Positions 1 to 6,308 of a DNA stretch of 8,270 nt are shown here, in pieces. Source of the DNA: Candidatus Sabulitectum sp. (lineage in GTDB: Bacteria; Fermentibacterota; Fermentibacteria; Fermentibacterales; JCC-6); assembly GCA_023136985.1 (NCBI GenBank), contig JAGLQD010000263.1, positions 1 to 8,270 of the forward strand, written 5' to 3'. The first letter of the stretch is position 1. Each line of letters opens with the position of its first letter. A program made the position numbers and the translations under genes. Under the pieces are notes generated by a model. The model had not been told where the DNA came from, searched no databases, and worked only from the letters and a program-made list of their open reading frames with translations.

Positions 1-1
1 T

Positions 2-70
2 GGATTCAGCAGAATTGAGGAATTAAGAAGAGGCCGTGTCATTGCAATAAAAGCAATACTAACGCGGTGA
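2..70 (+). CDS. possible C-terminal end of an upstream gene (partial)
   Basis: The reading frame that starts at base 2 is open until a TGA at 68-70 and would encode a tail ending in RRGRVIAIKAILTR. The composition, with alternating charged and aliphatic residues, looks like real protein, and the other two plus frames are closed by stops within this stretch. If real, the gene converges on the minus-strand gene and their ends overlap by about 12 bases. Only some 22 codons are visible, so no family can be assigned and chance openness is quite possible. Confidence 0.3.
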   Translation, partial: GFSRIEELRRGRVIAIKAILTR

Positions 71-511
71 TCTTGGTCTGGTGAAAATTGCTGCGGCGTA
101 ATAGGCAGTGTCGGAGTATGCTCCTTCGATGAGCTCCATCTCAAGTTGCCACACCCCGGCTTCTGTGGTGTCAGGCATTATGGTCAGGGTGGTATGGTCG
201 CTTAAATCACCTCTCGGGGAGTCTCCATTTGGAGTAGTCAGCCAGAAGTCGATGTAATTGAATGCGGAATCAGTCCATATAATAAATTGATAGCTGTACG
301 CAGGATCAATGAGAAGATCAACGAAAACCGTGTCTTCCAATACCAGCATACCACTCATGGCATTACCTGCCATGCTCTCCCCGGAGGATATAAGTATGTC
401 CGTGGTTATTGCCAGTCGTTCCAGCGCCTTTGCTTCTCCTGTGCTGGCATACATTGAAGTGACAAAAGAAAGCACAAAGAAAATAAGCGATTTTGACACC
501 GCTACCCCCAT
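59..511 (-). CDS. small exported protein of unknown function, possible beta-sandwich domain
   Basis: This encodes 150 residues. Residues 6-22 form a typical signal peptide (a lysine, a hydrophobic run ending SFVTSMYAS) with a likely signal peptidase I site just after, and there is no lipobox cysteine. The mature part is rich in D, T, S and aromatic residues. It alternates strand-like stretches such as VFVDLLID, YQFIIWTD, IDFWLTTPNG, TLTIMPDT and GVWQLEMEL. That pattern resembles secreted beta-sandwich modules of the pre-peptidase C-terminal type, but this is an impression, not a recognised match. The ATG at 511 has a GAAGGGA site about 10 bases upstream. A GTG four codons later, behind a GGGGG run, is an alternative start. 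It is divergent from the glycan operon, 49 bases away. I do not recognise the protein. Confidence 0.65.
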   Translation of the reverse strand: MGVAVSKSLIFFVLSFVTSMYASTGEAKALERLAITTDILISSGESMAGNAMSGMLVLEDTVFVDLLIDPAYSYQFIIWTDSAFNYIDFWLTTPNGDSPRGDLSDHTTLTIMPDTTEAGVWQLEMELIEGAYSDTAYYAAAIFTRPRSPR

Positions 512-520
512 CCTGAGATA

Positions 521-547
521 TTCCCTTCGATAATATAGCCGAAGGAA
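521..547. repeat. inverted repeat between divergent genes
   Basis: CCTTCG (524-529) pairs with CGAAGG (540-545) around a 10-base AT-rich centre, and two more A-T pairs form if C523 is bulged. It lies between the divergent starts at 511 and 561. On each strand the right arm contains the purine-rich stretch that would serve as, or abut, the ribosome binding site of the gene read in that direction. It could be an operator or a hairpin that limits translation. The sequence alone cannot decide. Confidence 0.35.
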
Positions 548-553
548 AGGAAG
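544..553 (+). promoter_or_regulatory. ribosome binding site supporting a CTG start at 561
   Basis: The purine tract GGAAAGGAAG ends 7 bases before CTG 561-563. This spacing supports a CTG start for the phosphatase. The frame upstream of 639 is open back to a TAA at 531-533 and contains no in-frame ATG, GTG or TTG, yet it encodes the conserved metal-binding N-terminus of the family. Confidence 0.5.
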
Positions 554-560
554 TGGTCAC

Positions 561-1298
561 CTGTCAATAATAGACCTGCATACGCACATAGTTCCTGCAG
601 TTGATGACGGAGCAAGAACACAGGCTGAGGCCACAGAGATGCTCAATAGAATGTCAGCAGGCCTGGAAGCTGATTCTACCGTGGTGTTTACGCCTCACTA
701 TTCGTGCAGAATGAACAGAAGAATTGCAATGGCCCGCTTGAAGAGATCCATGAAGTTTCAGGACAGGGTCGAGGATGAATTTTCCGGTAATCTTAACTTC
801 CTCATCGCTGGAGAGTTGATGATAAGCGGTAGTTCTCTCAGGTACATGGAGGAGATCAGATACCCTGGTACAGGGTGGGTGCTGGTGGAATTCAGCACCT
901 CTGTCAGCTGGCTTGAAACCCTTATTCAGTTGAGACGACTTATCTCCAGAGGATACATGCCTCTTATTGCCCACCCGGAGCGTTATGGCTGGTGCAGACG
1001 AAAGAGAAGCAGATTGGTAACCTTGTCCAGAATGGGCTGCGGCGCCATGATCAGCGCCCGTTCTTTCAGAATTAAGAAGTATGCCCAAGCAGCCAGAAAT
1101 TTGTTGAGAGATGGTTTGAGCCATGCTATATGCAGTGACGCACACTCACCGAGAGATCATATTATTGACAGAAGGCTGAAGGAGAAAATAACAGAGTTTT
1201 CAAGAGTGCCGTGGGAGGTTCTTACAAAGGAGATCCCGGAGATGATCCTTAACGATGAGAGACTGCCTGAACTTCCACTGCCGAAAGAGAGAAATTAA
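561..1298 (+). CDS. cpsB: CpsB/CapC/YwqE-family PHP-domain tyrosine-protein phosphatase
   Basis: The family consists of metal-dependent PHP phosphatases that dephosphorylate the tyrosine autokinases controlling capsule or exopolysaccharide chain assembly. From a CTG start the protein is 245 residues, close to the usual 250 or so. The conserved sites appear in order: DLHTH (H7, H9), DDGA (15-18), TPHYS (H46), GE (E85), LVEF (108-111), IAHPER (H138) and SDAH (192-195). These form the expected metal and phosphate site, so the enzyme should be active. The first ATG (639) would remove DLHTH and DDGA and cannot be the true start. An ATA codon at 567 or 570 is a less likely alternative. No partner tyrosine kinase is in the window. 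The gene ends 2 bases before the next start, so it is probably the first gene of the operon. Confidence 0.88.
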   Translation: MSIIDLHTHIVPAVDDGARTQAEATEMLNRMSAGLEADSTVVFTPHYSCRMNRRIAMARLKRSMKFQDRVEDEFSGNLNFLIAGELMISGSSLRYMEEIRYPGTGWVLVEFSTSVSWLETLIQLRRLISRGYMPLIAHPERYGWCRRKRSRLVTLSRMGCGAMISARSFRIKKYAQAARNLLRDGLSHAICSDAHSPRDHIIDRRLKEKITEFSRVPWEVLTKEIPEMILNDERLPELPLPKERN

Positions 1299-1300
1299 AA

Positions 1301-2098
1301 ATGACTGTGATGGTGGTGGGTGCAGAGGGAATGCTCGGCTCAGAGTTAATGAGGCTTCTGGGCAGCAAAGGCACCGGTCTTGATCTTCCTGATTTTGATG
1401 TTACCAATGTGGGAAGTGTAACCGAAGCGGTCAGCCTTTTGAAACCTGATGTTATCGTTAATACTTCCGCCTTGACCGATGTGGATTTTTGTGAGAGGAA
1501 TCCGGATGCTGCGGAGAAAGTGCATCACGAGGCGGTTAAAAATCTGGCGGATACCGGTGTTCGTCTTATCACCATATCCACAGACCAGGTATTTACAAGC
1601 GGTGATAACAGGTATCTCCTTGAATCGGATCCCACAGACCCGGCTAATGTTTACGCTTCCACCAAGCTTCGTGGAGAGGCATCTGCTCTTTACTATCCCG
1701 GGAATTCTGTTGTAAGAACATCCTGGCTTTTCGGAGAAAAGGGGCTGCTTCCATGGATCACTGCAAAGCTTCTTACAGAGGGAACTGTTACTGCTGTTAC
1801 AGATCAGACATCATGCCTTACCTCTGTGGATTCTCTTGCGAAAATTCTGGTGGATATGGCTTTTAATGAAGAGAGATCCGGCTTGTATCACTGCGTGAAC
1901 AGTGGCGCGGTGACCCCGTATGAGCTTGCATGTATGGTAAGAAACAGAATTGGAAAGGGCACAGTTCAAGGTACAAATTGGACACAGCTTGCCCTACCTG
2001 CCCCCAGACCTGTATGGTCAGCTCTTGGAACAGAAAGAAGTATCAGATTACCGCCGTTGGAAGAGGTAATGGAATTATGTCTAAAAAGAATGCTGTAA
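1301..2098 (+). CDS. rmlD: RmlD-like dTDP-4-dehydrorhamnose reductase
   Basis: This is an extended short-chain dehydrogenase of 265 residues. The N-terminal Rossmann motif is GAEGMLG (G7, G10, G13). VNTSALTDVD (53-62) matches the family's VNxAAxTxVD stretch. The catalytic Tyr-Lys pair is YASTK (Y118, K122). RTSWLFG and the late RPxxSALxT segment are also typical of RmlD, which makes dTDP-L-rhamnose by NAD(P)H reduction. Two oddities stand out: the usual STDYVF is STDQVF here (Q96), and the protein is slightly shorter than most RmlD proteins. No rmlA, rmlB or rmlC is visible, so a related deoxysugar reductase role is possible. It follows cpsB by 2 bases and overlaps the next gene by 22 bases. 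Confidence 0.85.
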   Translation: MTVMVVGAEGMLGSELMRLLGSKGTGLDLPDFDVTNVGSVTEAVSLLKPDVIVNTSALTDVDFCERNPDAAEKVHHEAVKNLADTGVRLITISTDQVFTSGDNRYLLESDPTDPANVYASTKLRGEASALYYPGNSVVRTSWLFGEKGLLPWITAKLLTEGTVTAVTDQTSCLTSVDSLAKILVDMAFNEERSGLYHCVNSGAVTPYELACMVRNRIGKGTVQGTNWTQLALPAPRPVWSALGTERSIRLPPLEEVMELCLKRML

Positions 2099-2646
2099 AA
2101 GACTACATCGAAACAACAAAGGTTCTCATGGCGGGGATGGATAGTGAGTCTGTCATGAAGATCACAGAAGAATTGAACCGGTGCTTTAAAAGAGATGGTA
2201 AAGTTCTTCTTTGCGGCAATGGAGGCAGCGCATCTGATGCTTCTCATTTTGCAGGAGAGCTTGTGGGCAGGTTCAGGCGTGAAAGAAAGGCCATGGCTGC
2301 AGTTGCGCTGACAGTTGACAGTGCGGTGATCACAGCAGTTGCAAATGACTATGGTTATGAGAATATTTTCTCCCGCCAGGTGGAAGCTCTTGGCACAAAA
2401 GGTGATGTGCTTATTGCCATATCTACCAGCGGAGTAAGTCAGAATGTTCTTAGGGCTGCAGAGATTGCTGAAAAAAAAGGAATTTTTGTAATTGCTTTTA
2501 CTTCCATGCTTTGTGATAATCCCAGTTGGGCAGACCTGCACTGGAGATCCAGTTCGCAGTTAACCAGTCACACTCAGGAACAGATGCTTGTTGCATTTCA
2601 TGCGATCTGTTACGGCCTGGAGGAAATTCTTGCAGAAAAAGCATAA
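2077..2646 (+). CDS. gmhA: GmhA-type sedoheptulose-7-phosphate isomerase (SIS domain)
   Basis: GmhA converts sedoheptulose 7-phosphate to glycero-manno-heptose 7-phosphate, the first step to the ADP- or GDP-heptoses used in LPS core or other surface glycans. The protein has 189 residues. The phosphosugar motif GNGGSASDASHF (47-58) is clear, as is ISTSG (115-119). The four positions that bind metal in the family are present: H57, E61, Q167 and H175. The segment before Q167 (residues 143-166) departs from the usual VPS-TxRIQE form, reading SSQLTSHTQE at 159-168. The ATG at 2077 is chosen because a GGAAGAGG site lies upstream at 2059-2066. Longer readings from 1930 would only translate rmlD out of frame. 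It overlaps rmlD by 22 bases and the next gene by 17, suggesting translational coupling. Confidence 0.88.
   Translation: MSKKNAVKDYIETTKVLMAGMDSESVMKITEELNRCFKRDGKVLLCGNGGSASDASHFAGELVGRFRRERKAMAAVALTVDSAVITAVANDYGYENIFSRQVEALGTKGDVLIAISTSGVSQNVLRAAEIAEKKGIFVIAFTSMLCDNPSWADLHWRSSSQLTSHTQEQMLVAFHAICYGLEEILAEKA
2619..2624 (+). promoter_or_regulatory. ribosome binding site setting a TTG start at 2630
   Basis: GGAGGA lies 5 bases before TTG 2630-2632 and inside the end of gmhA. The earlier in-frame TTG at 2588 and ATG at 2600 lack such a site and would add residues encoded entirely within gmhA. Confidence 0.6.
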
Positions 2647-3610
2647 GAATGCAATCAAGCTGGGTTCAGGAATACTCATTGCCGCATTAACCGTCTGGCT
2701 CACATTCAAGAATACAGACTGGGCTGCCTTGAAGAGTGCATTCAGCAGTGCAAGATGGGGATATGTTCTGCTTGTGATCCCTGCTCTAGCCTCAAGTTAT
2801 GTGTTCAGGGTGTATAGGTGGGTAACTCTTCTTGCACCGTTAAAGAATGTAAAAAAGACAGTTGCCGCACCACCGCTGCTTACAGGATTTATGCTTAACA
2901 GCATACTGCCTGGCCGCCTGGGCGAGTTTGCCCGGTCTGCTCTTCTTTCCCGCAGCACAGGTATTCCTTTTGTGTCTTCATTCGCAACTGTGGTAGTTGC
3001 CAGGTTGTTTGACGGACTTGCGCTCACCGGTTTGACACTGGTTGTGATGACCGCAATGTGGGATTCACTTGCGAAGGCGGTCAGGGGAGGACTGGTTGCA
3101 GCAGGCTGCGGGTATATTGCAATCCTGTTCATTCTGATTGCTCTCAGGAAATGGCACGAAGCAACTGCCCGTGTTCTTGTATTTCCTATGCGTAAGCTGC
3201 ATTTTGATAAAGCTGCAGCAAGGATAGAAAAGATGCTGCTGGATTTTGCAACAGGTCTTGATGTTCTCAAGGATCCTGCGGAAATGTTGAAGGTATCAGC
3301 TCTAACAGCAGGAGTGTGGTTATCTCTCTGCGTTTCTGTTGTTCCGGTATTCTATGCGCTGGAGATGCCCTGGAACTGGTTCTACCCTCCGTTAATTCTT
3401 GTACTGGCAGGTTTTGGAATGCTCATTCCCACACCCGGGGGTGCAGGGACAGTTCATTATGCAATAGGAGTTCTTTTTCCGGCCATAACAGGTATTCCGG
3501 AATCGCAGGCAAAGGCACTTGCTATTCTCTTCCATGCCACTCAATTCATACCTGTTATCATTGCAGGCCTTCTGGTTTCAAAGGGCAACATTAAACTGGA
3601 TGACAACTGA
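2630..3610 (+). CDS. UPF0104 / lysylphosphatidylglycerol synthase transmembrane-region family membrane protein
   Basis: From the TTG start this is a 326-residue integral membrane protein. It has about seven to eight hydrophobic segments, near residues 11-26, 44-60, 120-142, 153-172, 222-243, 252-268 and 297-316. Two family signatures are visible: N90-x3-PGR-x-GE-x2-R102, like the N-x-P-R-x-GE-x-R segment of the family, and PTPGGAGT (267-274) near the C-terminus. The soluble aminoacyl-transfer domain of MprF is absent, so lysyl transfer is unlikely. Proteins of this shape often sit among glycan and glycolipid genes and are thought to act on or move lipids. The position at the end of a surface-sugar operon fits that, but the substrate is unknown. 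It overlaps gmhA by 17 bases. No clear terminator follows. Confidence 0.8.
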   Translation: MQKKHKNAIKLGSGILIAALTVWLTFKNTDWAALKSAFSSARWGYVLLVIPALASSYVFRVYRWVTLLAPLKNVKKTVAAPPLLTGFMLNSILPGRLGEFARSALLSRSTGIPFVSSFATVVVARLFDGLALTGLTLVVMTAMWDSLAKAVRGGLVAAGCGYIAILFILIALRKWHEATARVLVFPMRKLHFDKAAARIEKMLLDFATGLDVLKDPAEMLKVSALTAGVWLSLCVSVVPVFYALEMPWNWFYPPLILVLAGFGMLIPTPGGAGTVHYAIGVLFPAITGIPESQAKALAILFHATQFIPVIIAGLLVSKGNIKLDDN

Positions 3611-3636
3611 GGAACTTCTCTTGTTGCTCTGTGTAG

Positions 3637-3660
3637 TATAATTCCTGCAATTATGAATTG
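3637..3660 (+). promoter_or_regulatory. candidate promoter -10 and overlapping inverted repeats upstream of the zinc-ribbon gene
   Basis: A perfect TATAAT lies at 3637-3642, about 33 bases before the ATG at 3675, but no good -35 box sits 16-18 bases upstream. Two small inverted repeats overlap it: ATAATT (3638-3643) with AATTAT (3649-3654), and CAATT (3648-3652) with AATTG (3656-3660). They straddle the expected start of transcription, as an operator would. AT-rich composition could produce this by chance. Confidence 0.3.
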
Positions 3661-3674
3661 AGAAAGAGGAGAAA

Positions 3675-3923
3675 ATGCCCACATATGATTATGTCTGTGA
3701 CGTGTGCGGAAATGAATATGAGAAATTTCAGAGCATGTCATCAGCTGTGGATACTGAATGCCCTGAATGCGGCGGCAAGGTAAGAAGACTAATAGGTTCC
3801 GGAGCAGGGATAATATTTAAAGGCAGCGGATTCTATCAGACCGACTACAAGAAAGCAGCACCTGCAACGGAATGCCCTGCCTGTTCCACAACCTGCCCCA
3901 CCTGCCCTGCATCCAAGGATTGA
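3675..3923 (+). CDS. FmdB-family zinc-ribbon protein
   Basis: This is a small 82-residue protein starting MPTYDYVCDVCG, the hallmark of the FmdB putative regulatory family. One CxxC pair (C8, C11) and a second (C29, C32 in ECPECGGKVRRL) form the expected zinc ribbon. The FKGSGFYQTDY segment (48-58) is also typical. Members are widespread and usually of unknown function; the name comes from a gene linked to formamidase regulation. Unusually, the tail after residue 60 carries two more CxxC pairs (C67/C70 and C74/C77), giving eight cysteines in four pairs. A GAGGAG site precedes the ATG. It converges on the lipoprotein gene LpA with a gap of 36 bases. Confidence 0.9.
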   Translation: MPTYDYVCDVCGNEYEKFQSMSSAVDTECPECGGKVRRLIGSGAGIIFKGSGFYQTDYKKAAPATECPACSTTCPTCPASKD

Positions 3924-3959
3924 TGAACACCCCGTAGATGTAACGGATCTGTGAACTGT

Positions 3960-4436
3960 TTACAGGAAGCTGTTAAGTTTCCAGCTGTCACCTGCAAGAA
4001 CAAGCTGAAACAGTTCGGTACTTCCTTCTGTTGTTACTGGAACAGTTGCGGTGGAGCCTGTTATTGCTGCCTCCCCGATTTCAACCGTTTCCAGTGGTGC
4101 CATCTGGGTGGACATTACACTGCTTGAAAAGACAAGTGCCACAAAACCTGCTTCACTCATTGCTTCTGTTTCCTCAGCTGTAACATGGATATCAATGGAT
4201 TCAAGATTTTCCGCAGACATCTCCGGATTGGCCTTTATTGCTTCAAAGTTTCCATCTACGCAGAATTCCGCAATAAGATCCGATGAAAGGTAACCAGCCA
4301 CAGCTTCTCCATCTTCATTGAATACTGCTTCTATAAAATTTTTCACCACAGTCTCCGGCGCTTCACCGGTGGGCGGGGTGCTGCATGCTACTGAGATGAT
4401 CATAAGTAAAATCAGCACCAGGATTCTCTTTTTCAT
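3960..4436 (-). CDS. LpA: small lipoprotein, NTF2/DUF4878-like, divergent member of the array
   Basis: It encodes 158 residues from the ATG at 4436, which has an AAGGA site 9 bases upstream. Residues 1-18 (MKKRIL...ISVAC) are a lipoprotein signal with C18 as the lipidation site, and serine at +2 fits outer-membrane sorting. After a short linker comes EAPETVVKNFIEAVFNEDGEA, equivalent to the TPEQVV segment of its neighbours. It ends with the shared pattern IGEAAITGSTATVPVTTEG followed by LVLAGDSWKL. That layout is typical of the NTF2-like DUF4878 lipoproteins. It is the most divergent of the five: the CMS motif is replaced by YLS (Y49) and a cysteine appears ten residues later (C59). It lies 31 bases behind LpB and probably shares its transcript. 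Function unknown. Confidence 0.8.
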   Translation of the reverse strand: MKKRILVLILLMIISVACSTPPTGEAPETVVKNFIEAVFNEDGEAVAGYLSSDLIAEFCVDGNFEAIKANPEMSAENLESIDIHVTAEETEAMSEAGFVALVFSSSVMSTQMAPLETVEIGEAAITGSTATVPVTTEGSTELFQLVLAGDSWKLNSFL

Positions 4437-4467
4437 TGTGAATAGTCCTTTTCCGTTAGGTATAAGC

Positions 4468-4938
4468 TTACAGCATTTCCATTCCATAACCGACAATTTT
4501 CCAACTCTGGTTTTCCAGCACAAGTTCGATCTCCTCTATATCACCGTGTATTGTAACCGGGACCAGTGCACGGTCTCCGTAGATGGAAGCTTTGCCGAAT
4601 TCGGCATCGCTGAAGTCCGGCAGATCGCCCGAGTATGCAGAGCTTGTAAATAGAGCGGTAACAAAATCGCCTGCTGTTATGTTCGTTAGTTCTTCAGCTG
4701 TGATCTGAATGCCCAGAGTTGCAAGGAAGCTGGAACTCTCTTCCGGGGTCTCATTCAGCAGATTGATGTAGTCGTTCACATCGTACAGAGCCTGCTCTGA
4801 CATACAATTTACCAGAGCATTGCCGTCAGCATTTTCATATGCATCAAAGAAGGTTTTTACAACCTGTTCCGGGGTTTCTGCAGCGCAAGCCATTGAAAAT
4901 AAAGAAATGACCGCAATTACTGGAAGAAAGTATTTCAT
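4468..4938 (-). CDS. LpB: small lipoprotein, NTF2/DUF4878-like
   Basis: It encodes 156 residues from the ATG at 4938, with an AAAAGG site 7 bases upstream. The signal ends FSMAC, with lipidated C18. TPEQVVKTFFDAYENADGNA follows directly, then NCMS with a second cysteine (C45), ITAEEL and NITAGDF, and the closing strands LVPVTIHGD and IELVLENQSWKI. A reading from 5256 would run backwards through a terminator and the end of LpC and is rejected. A separate promoter (5003-5030) and the terminator behind LpC indicate that LpB starts a new transcript, with LpA downstream. The role is unknown; such proteins are usually periplasm-facing and membrane-anchored. Confidence 0.85.
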   Translation of the reverse strand: MKYFLPVIAVISLFSMACAAETPEQVVKTFFDAYENADGNALVNCMSEQALYDVNDYINLLNETPEESSSFLATLGIQITAEELTNITAGDFVTALFTSSAYSGDLPDFSDAEFGKASIYGDRALVPVTIHGDIEEIELVLENQSWKIVGYGMEML

Positions 4939-4969
4939 GGATAAGCCTTTTCTGTGTTGTATGCAGCCG

Positions 4970-4986
4970 CCGCAGGAACCCTGCGG
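4970..4986 (-). other. hairpin in the LpB leader
   Basis: A perfect 7-bp GC-rich stem, CCGCAGG with CCTGCGG, encloses a 3-base loop. It lies 32 bases upstream of the LpB start and just inside the predicted transcript start. No T-run follows on either strand, so it is not a simple terminator. It may stabilise the mRNA 5' end or serve as a control element. Confidence 0.5.
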
Positions 4987-5002
4987 ATCGTACAATTCAT
5001 TG

Positions 5003-5030
5003 ATGATATATACAAAGAGTTTACTGTAAA
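5003..5030 (-). promoter_or_regulatory. predicted promoter of LpB-LpA
   Basis: Reading the minus strand, TTTACA (5030-5025) and TATCAT (5008-5003) are separated by 16 bases, each one mismatch from consensus. The 16-base spacing matches the three other array promoters, but the spacer sequence is different. The promoter sits between the LpC terminator and LpB, where one is needed. Confidence 0.45.
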
Positions 5031-5048
5031 AGCTGCACAAAGCGAGGC

Positions 5049-5074
5049 AAAAAAAAGGCGCCCCGAAGGGCGCC
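5049..5074 (-). terminator. intrinsic terminator of LpC
   Basis: On the minus strand a perfect 7-bp stem, GGCGCCC with GGGCGCC, closes a TTCG tetraloop and is followed by eight T. It starts 15 bases after the LpC stop and is a textbook rho-independent terminator. Confidence 0.95.
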
Positions 5075-5089
5075 TGAAACAAAAGATGT

Positions 5090-5563
5090 TTACATGAAGT
5101 CCATTCCGTCGCCGCCGATTTTCCAAGCGCCGTCCTCAAGGAGAAGCTCGATATCCTCGGTGTCGCCATCCATGGTAACAGGAACTGTTGCTGTCTCACC
5201 ATCAATTGTTGCTGTTCCAATTTCAACAGCGCTGAAATCAGGCATCTCTGATGCAATCATTTCACTGCTGAGTATTATTGTGATAGCTTTACCGGCTGTG
5301 AGATCAGAAACCTCTTCAGGTGTGATCTCAATACCCATCATAACTGCCATGGCTGCAGTTCCCTCTGGGTCAGCTTTTAATTCTTCAAGACCTTCATCAA
5401 TACCGGTAACTACTTCAGCGGAAAGGCAACTGATAATAGCATCGCCATCACCATTCTGTACGCCGTCCATAAGATTCTGTACAACCTGTTCCGGTGTTCC
5501 GCTGCCGCCACAGGCAATTGCGAGAACAAAAACTGCTACAAGAGCAAGAGCAAACTTCTTCAT
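5090..5563 (-). CDS. LpC: small lipoprotein, NTF2/DUF4878-like
   Basis: It encodes 157 residues from the ATG at 5563, with a strong GGAGGGG site 7 bases upstream. The signal MKKFALALVAVFVLAIAC gives lipidated C18, then GGSG and the TPEQVV helix (23-28). NGDGDA and the SCLS motif with a second cysteine (C46) follow, then GIEITPEE, LTAG, MPDFSAVEIG, TVPVTMDGD and LLLEDGAWKIGG. The mature protein is strongly acidic. It is most like LpD in both protein and leader, which points to duplication of the whole unit. It has its own promoter and terminator, so it is a single-gene transcript. The long open frame on the opposite strand (5094-5756) is a shadow. Confidence 0.88.
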   Translation of the reverse strand: MKKFALALVAVFVLAIACGGSGTPEQVVQNLMDGVQNGDGDAIISCLSAEVVTGIDEGLEELKADPEGTAAMAVMMGIEITPEEVSDLTAGKAITIILSSEMIASEMPDFSAVEIGTATIDGETATVPVTMDGDTEDIELLLEDGAWKIGGDGMDFM

Positions 5564-5585
5564 CTTAAAACCCCTCCTGATTGAC

Positions 5586-5628
5586 ACTGCTCAGCAACCG
5601 GTAAAAGATATTACTCAGTCTGAACAAT
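5586..5628 (-). ncRNA. leader RNA stem-loop of LpC (shared with LpD)
   Basis: In the minus-strand transcript UGUUCAG (from 5626-5620) pairs with CUGAGCA (from 5594-5588) over a 25-base loop. Two further pairs extend it outward to 9 bp, including G-U pairs. The homologous stem in the LpD leader differs at two positions, and both remain paired. It is a cis-acting leader element by position, lying about 23 bases upstream of the start codon; no known riboswitch class was recognised. Confidence 0.45.
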
Positions 5629-5657
5629 CTTTAACTGGTAACAAAAACCATTGGCCG

Positions 5658-5685
5658 ATTATAGCCATTTGCCCGGCTGATGCAA
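5658..5685 (-). promoter_or_regulatory. predicted promoter of LpC
   Basis: On the minus strand TTGCAT (-35) and a perfect TATAAT (-10, 5663-5658) are 16 bases apart. The -10 lies 95 bases from the start codon. The spacer contains CCGGGCAAATG, which is repeated exactly in the LpE promoter. Confidence 0.7.
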
Positions 5686-5764
5686 ATATTCCCTTATGCA
5701 TGAGTGTTATACCGTTCTATGGGCTCTTGAAAAAACCTTGTTCTCATTTCTTTTGAAGCCACGG

Positions 5765-5789
5765 AAAAAGGGCGCTCTTTCAAGCGCCC
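5765..5789 (-). terminator. intrinsic terminator of LpD
   Basis: On the minus strand a 7-bp stem, GGGCGCT with AGCGCCC, and a 6-base loop are followed by five T. It starts 26 bases after the LpD stop. Confidence 0.85.
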
Positions 5790-5815
5790 CAATTTATGGT
5801 AACAACGAAAATATG

Positions 5816-6286
5816 TTATTCTGGAGTCTTACTGATCTTCCAGCTGCCGTCTTCGAGGATAAGCTCAAGTTCTTCCTCTTCACCGTCAGTGGTTACATCA
5901 ACAACAGCAGACTGACCATCTTCAGAGATGGTTGTTTCGCCGATAACAACATCTGAAAGGTCAGGCATATCTGCAGAGGCCATTTCGCTGCTGAGCATGG
6001 CAGTAAGGAATTGTCCCACTGTGAGGTCAGCAACTTCTTCAGGAGTAAATTCAAGACCCATCATGGCAAGCTGAGCTACAGACTCATCCGGAGCAGCTCT
6101 CAGTATTTCGATAAATCCGTCTAATTCAATAAGACCTTCTGATGACATGCAGCTTGCGACGCCATCGCCGTCTCCGCTGTTCCATGCGTCAAGAAACTTC
6201 TGAACTACCTGTTCCGGTGTTCCTGCAGACCCGCAGGCCACAGCGAGAACAAAAATTGCTGCTAAAGCAATAGCAAACTTCTTCAT
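5816..6286 (-). CDS. LpD: small lipoprotein, NTF2/DUF4878-like
   Basis: It encodes 156 residues from the ATG at 6286, with AGAGGGA 7 bases upstream. The signal MKKFAIALAAIFVLAVAC gives lipidated C18, followed by TPEQVVQKFLDAWNSGDGDG and SCMS with the second cysteine (C46). The domain continues through FTPEEV, LTVGQF, SSEMASADMPDLSD and IGETTI, then ELILEDGSWKI. It ends KISKTPE, whereas the paralogs end in a glycine-rich or hydrophobic tail (GMDFM, GMEML, GLGFL), so its C-terminus has diverged. It is very acidic near residues 137-150. It is a single-gene transcript with its own promoter, structured leader and terminator. Function unknown. Confidence 0.88.
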   Translation of the reverse strand: MKKFAIALAAIFVLAVACGSAGTPEQVVQKFLDAWNSGDGDGVASCMSSEGLIELDGFIEILRAAPDESVAQLAMMGLEFTPEEVADLTVGQFLTAMLSSEMASADMPDLSDVVIGETTISEDGQSAVVDVTTDGEEEELELILEDGSWKISKTPE

Positions 6287-6308
6287 ATGTCGATCCCTCT
6301 CCATTGCG

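Noticed and set aside
654..1145. 163-codon minus-strand frame opposite cpsB
   Set aside because: The plus strand encodes all PHP-family motifs here, so this is a shadow.
1930..2076. 49-codon upstream extension of gmhA
   Set aside because: The region encodes the end of rmlD in another frame and does not resemble GmhA; the ATG at 2077 has a good binding site.
1966..2541. 191-codon open frame on the minus strand across rmlD and gmhA
   Set aside because: It spans two well-supported enzymes on the other strand and has no recognisable motif or binding site.
2797..3270. 157-codon minus-strand frame opposite the membrane protein gene
   Set aside because: The plus-strand membrane protein has family signatures; the opposite frame shows none.
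3924..3959. Bidirectional terminator between the converging zinc-ribbon gene and LpA
   Set aside because: I could find no stable stem with a T-run on either strand in this gap.
5003..5063. Possible read-through of LpC into LpB as one operon
   Set aside because: A textbook UUCG-loop terminator with eight U stands between them, followed by a separate promoter.
5094..5756. 220-codon open frame on the plus strand opposite LpC
   Set aside because: It lies antisense to a clear lipoprotein gene with signal peptide, binding site, promoter and terminator. The frame has low-complexity serine/isoleucine content typical of shadow frames.
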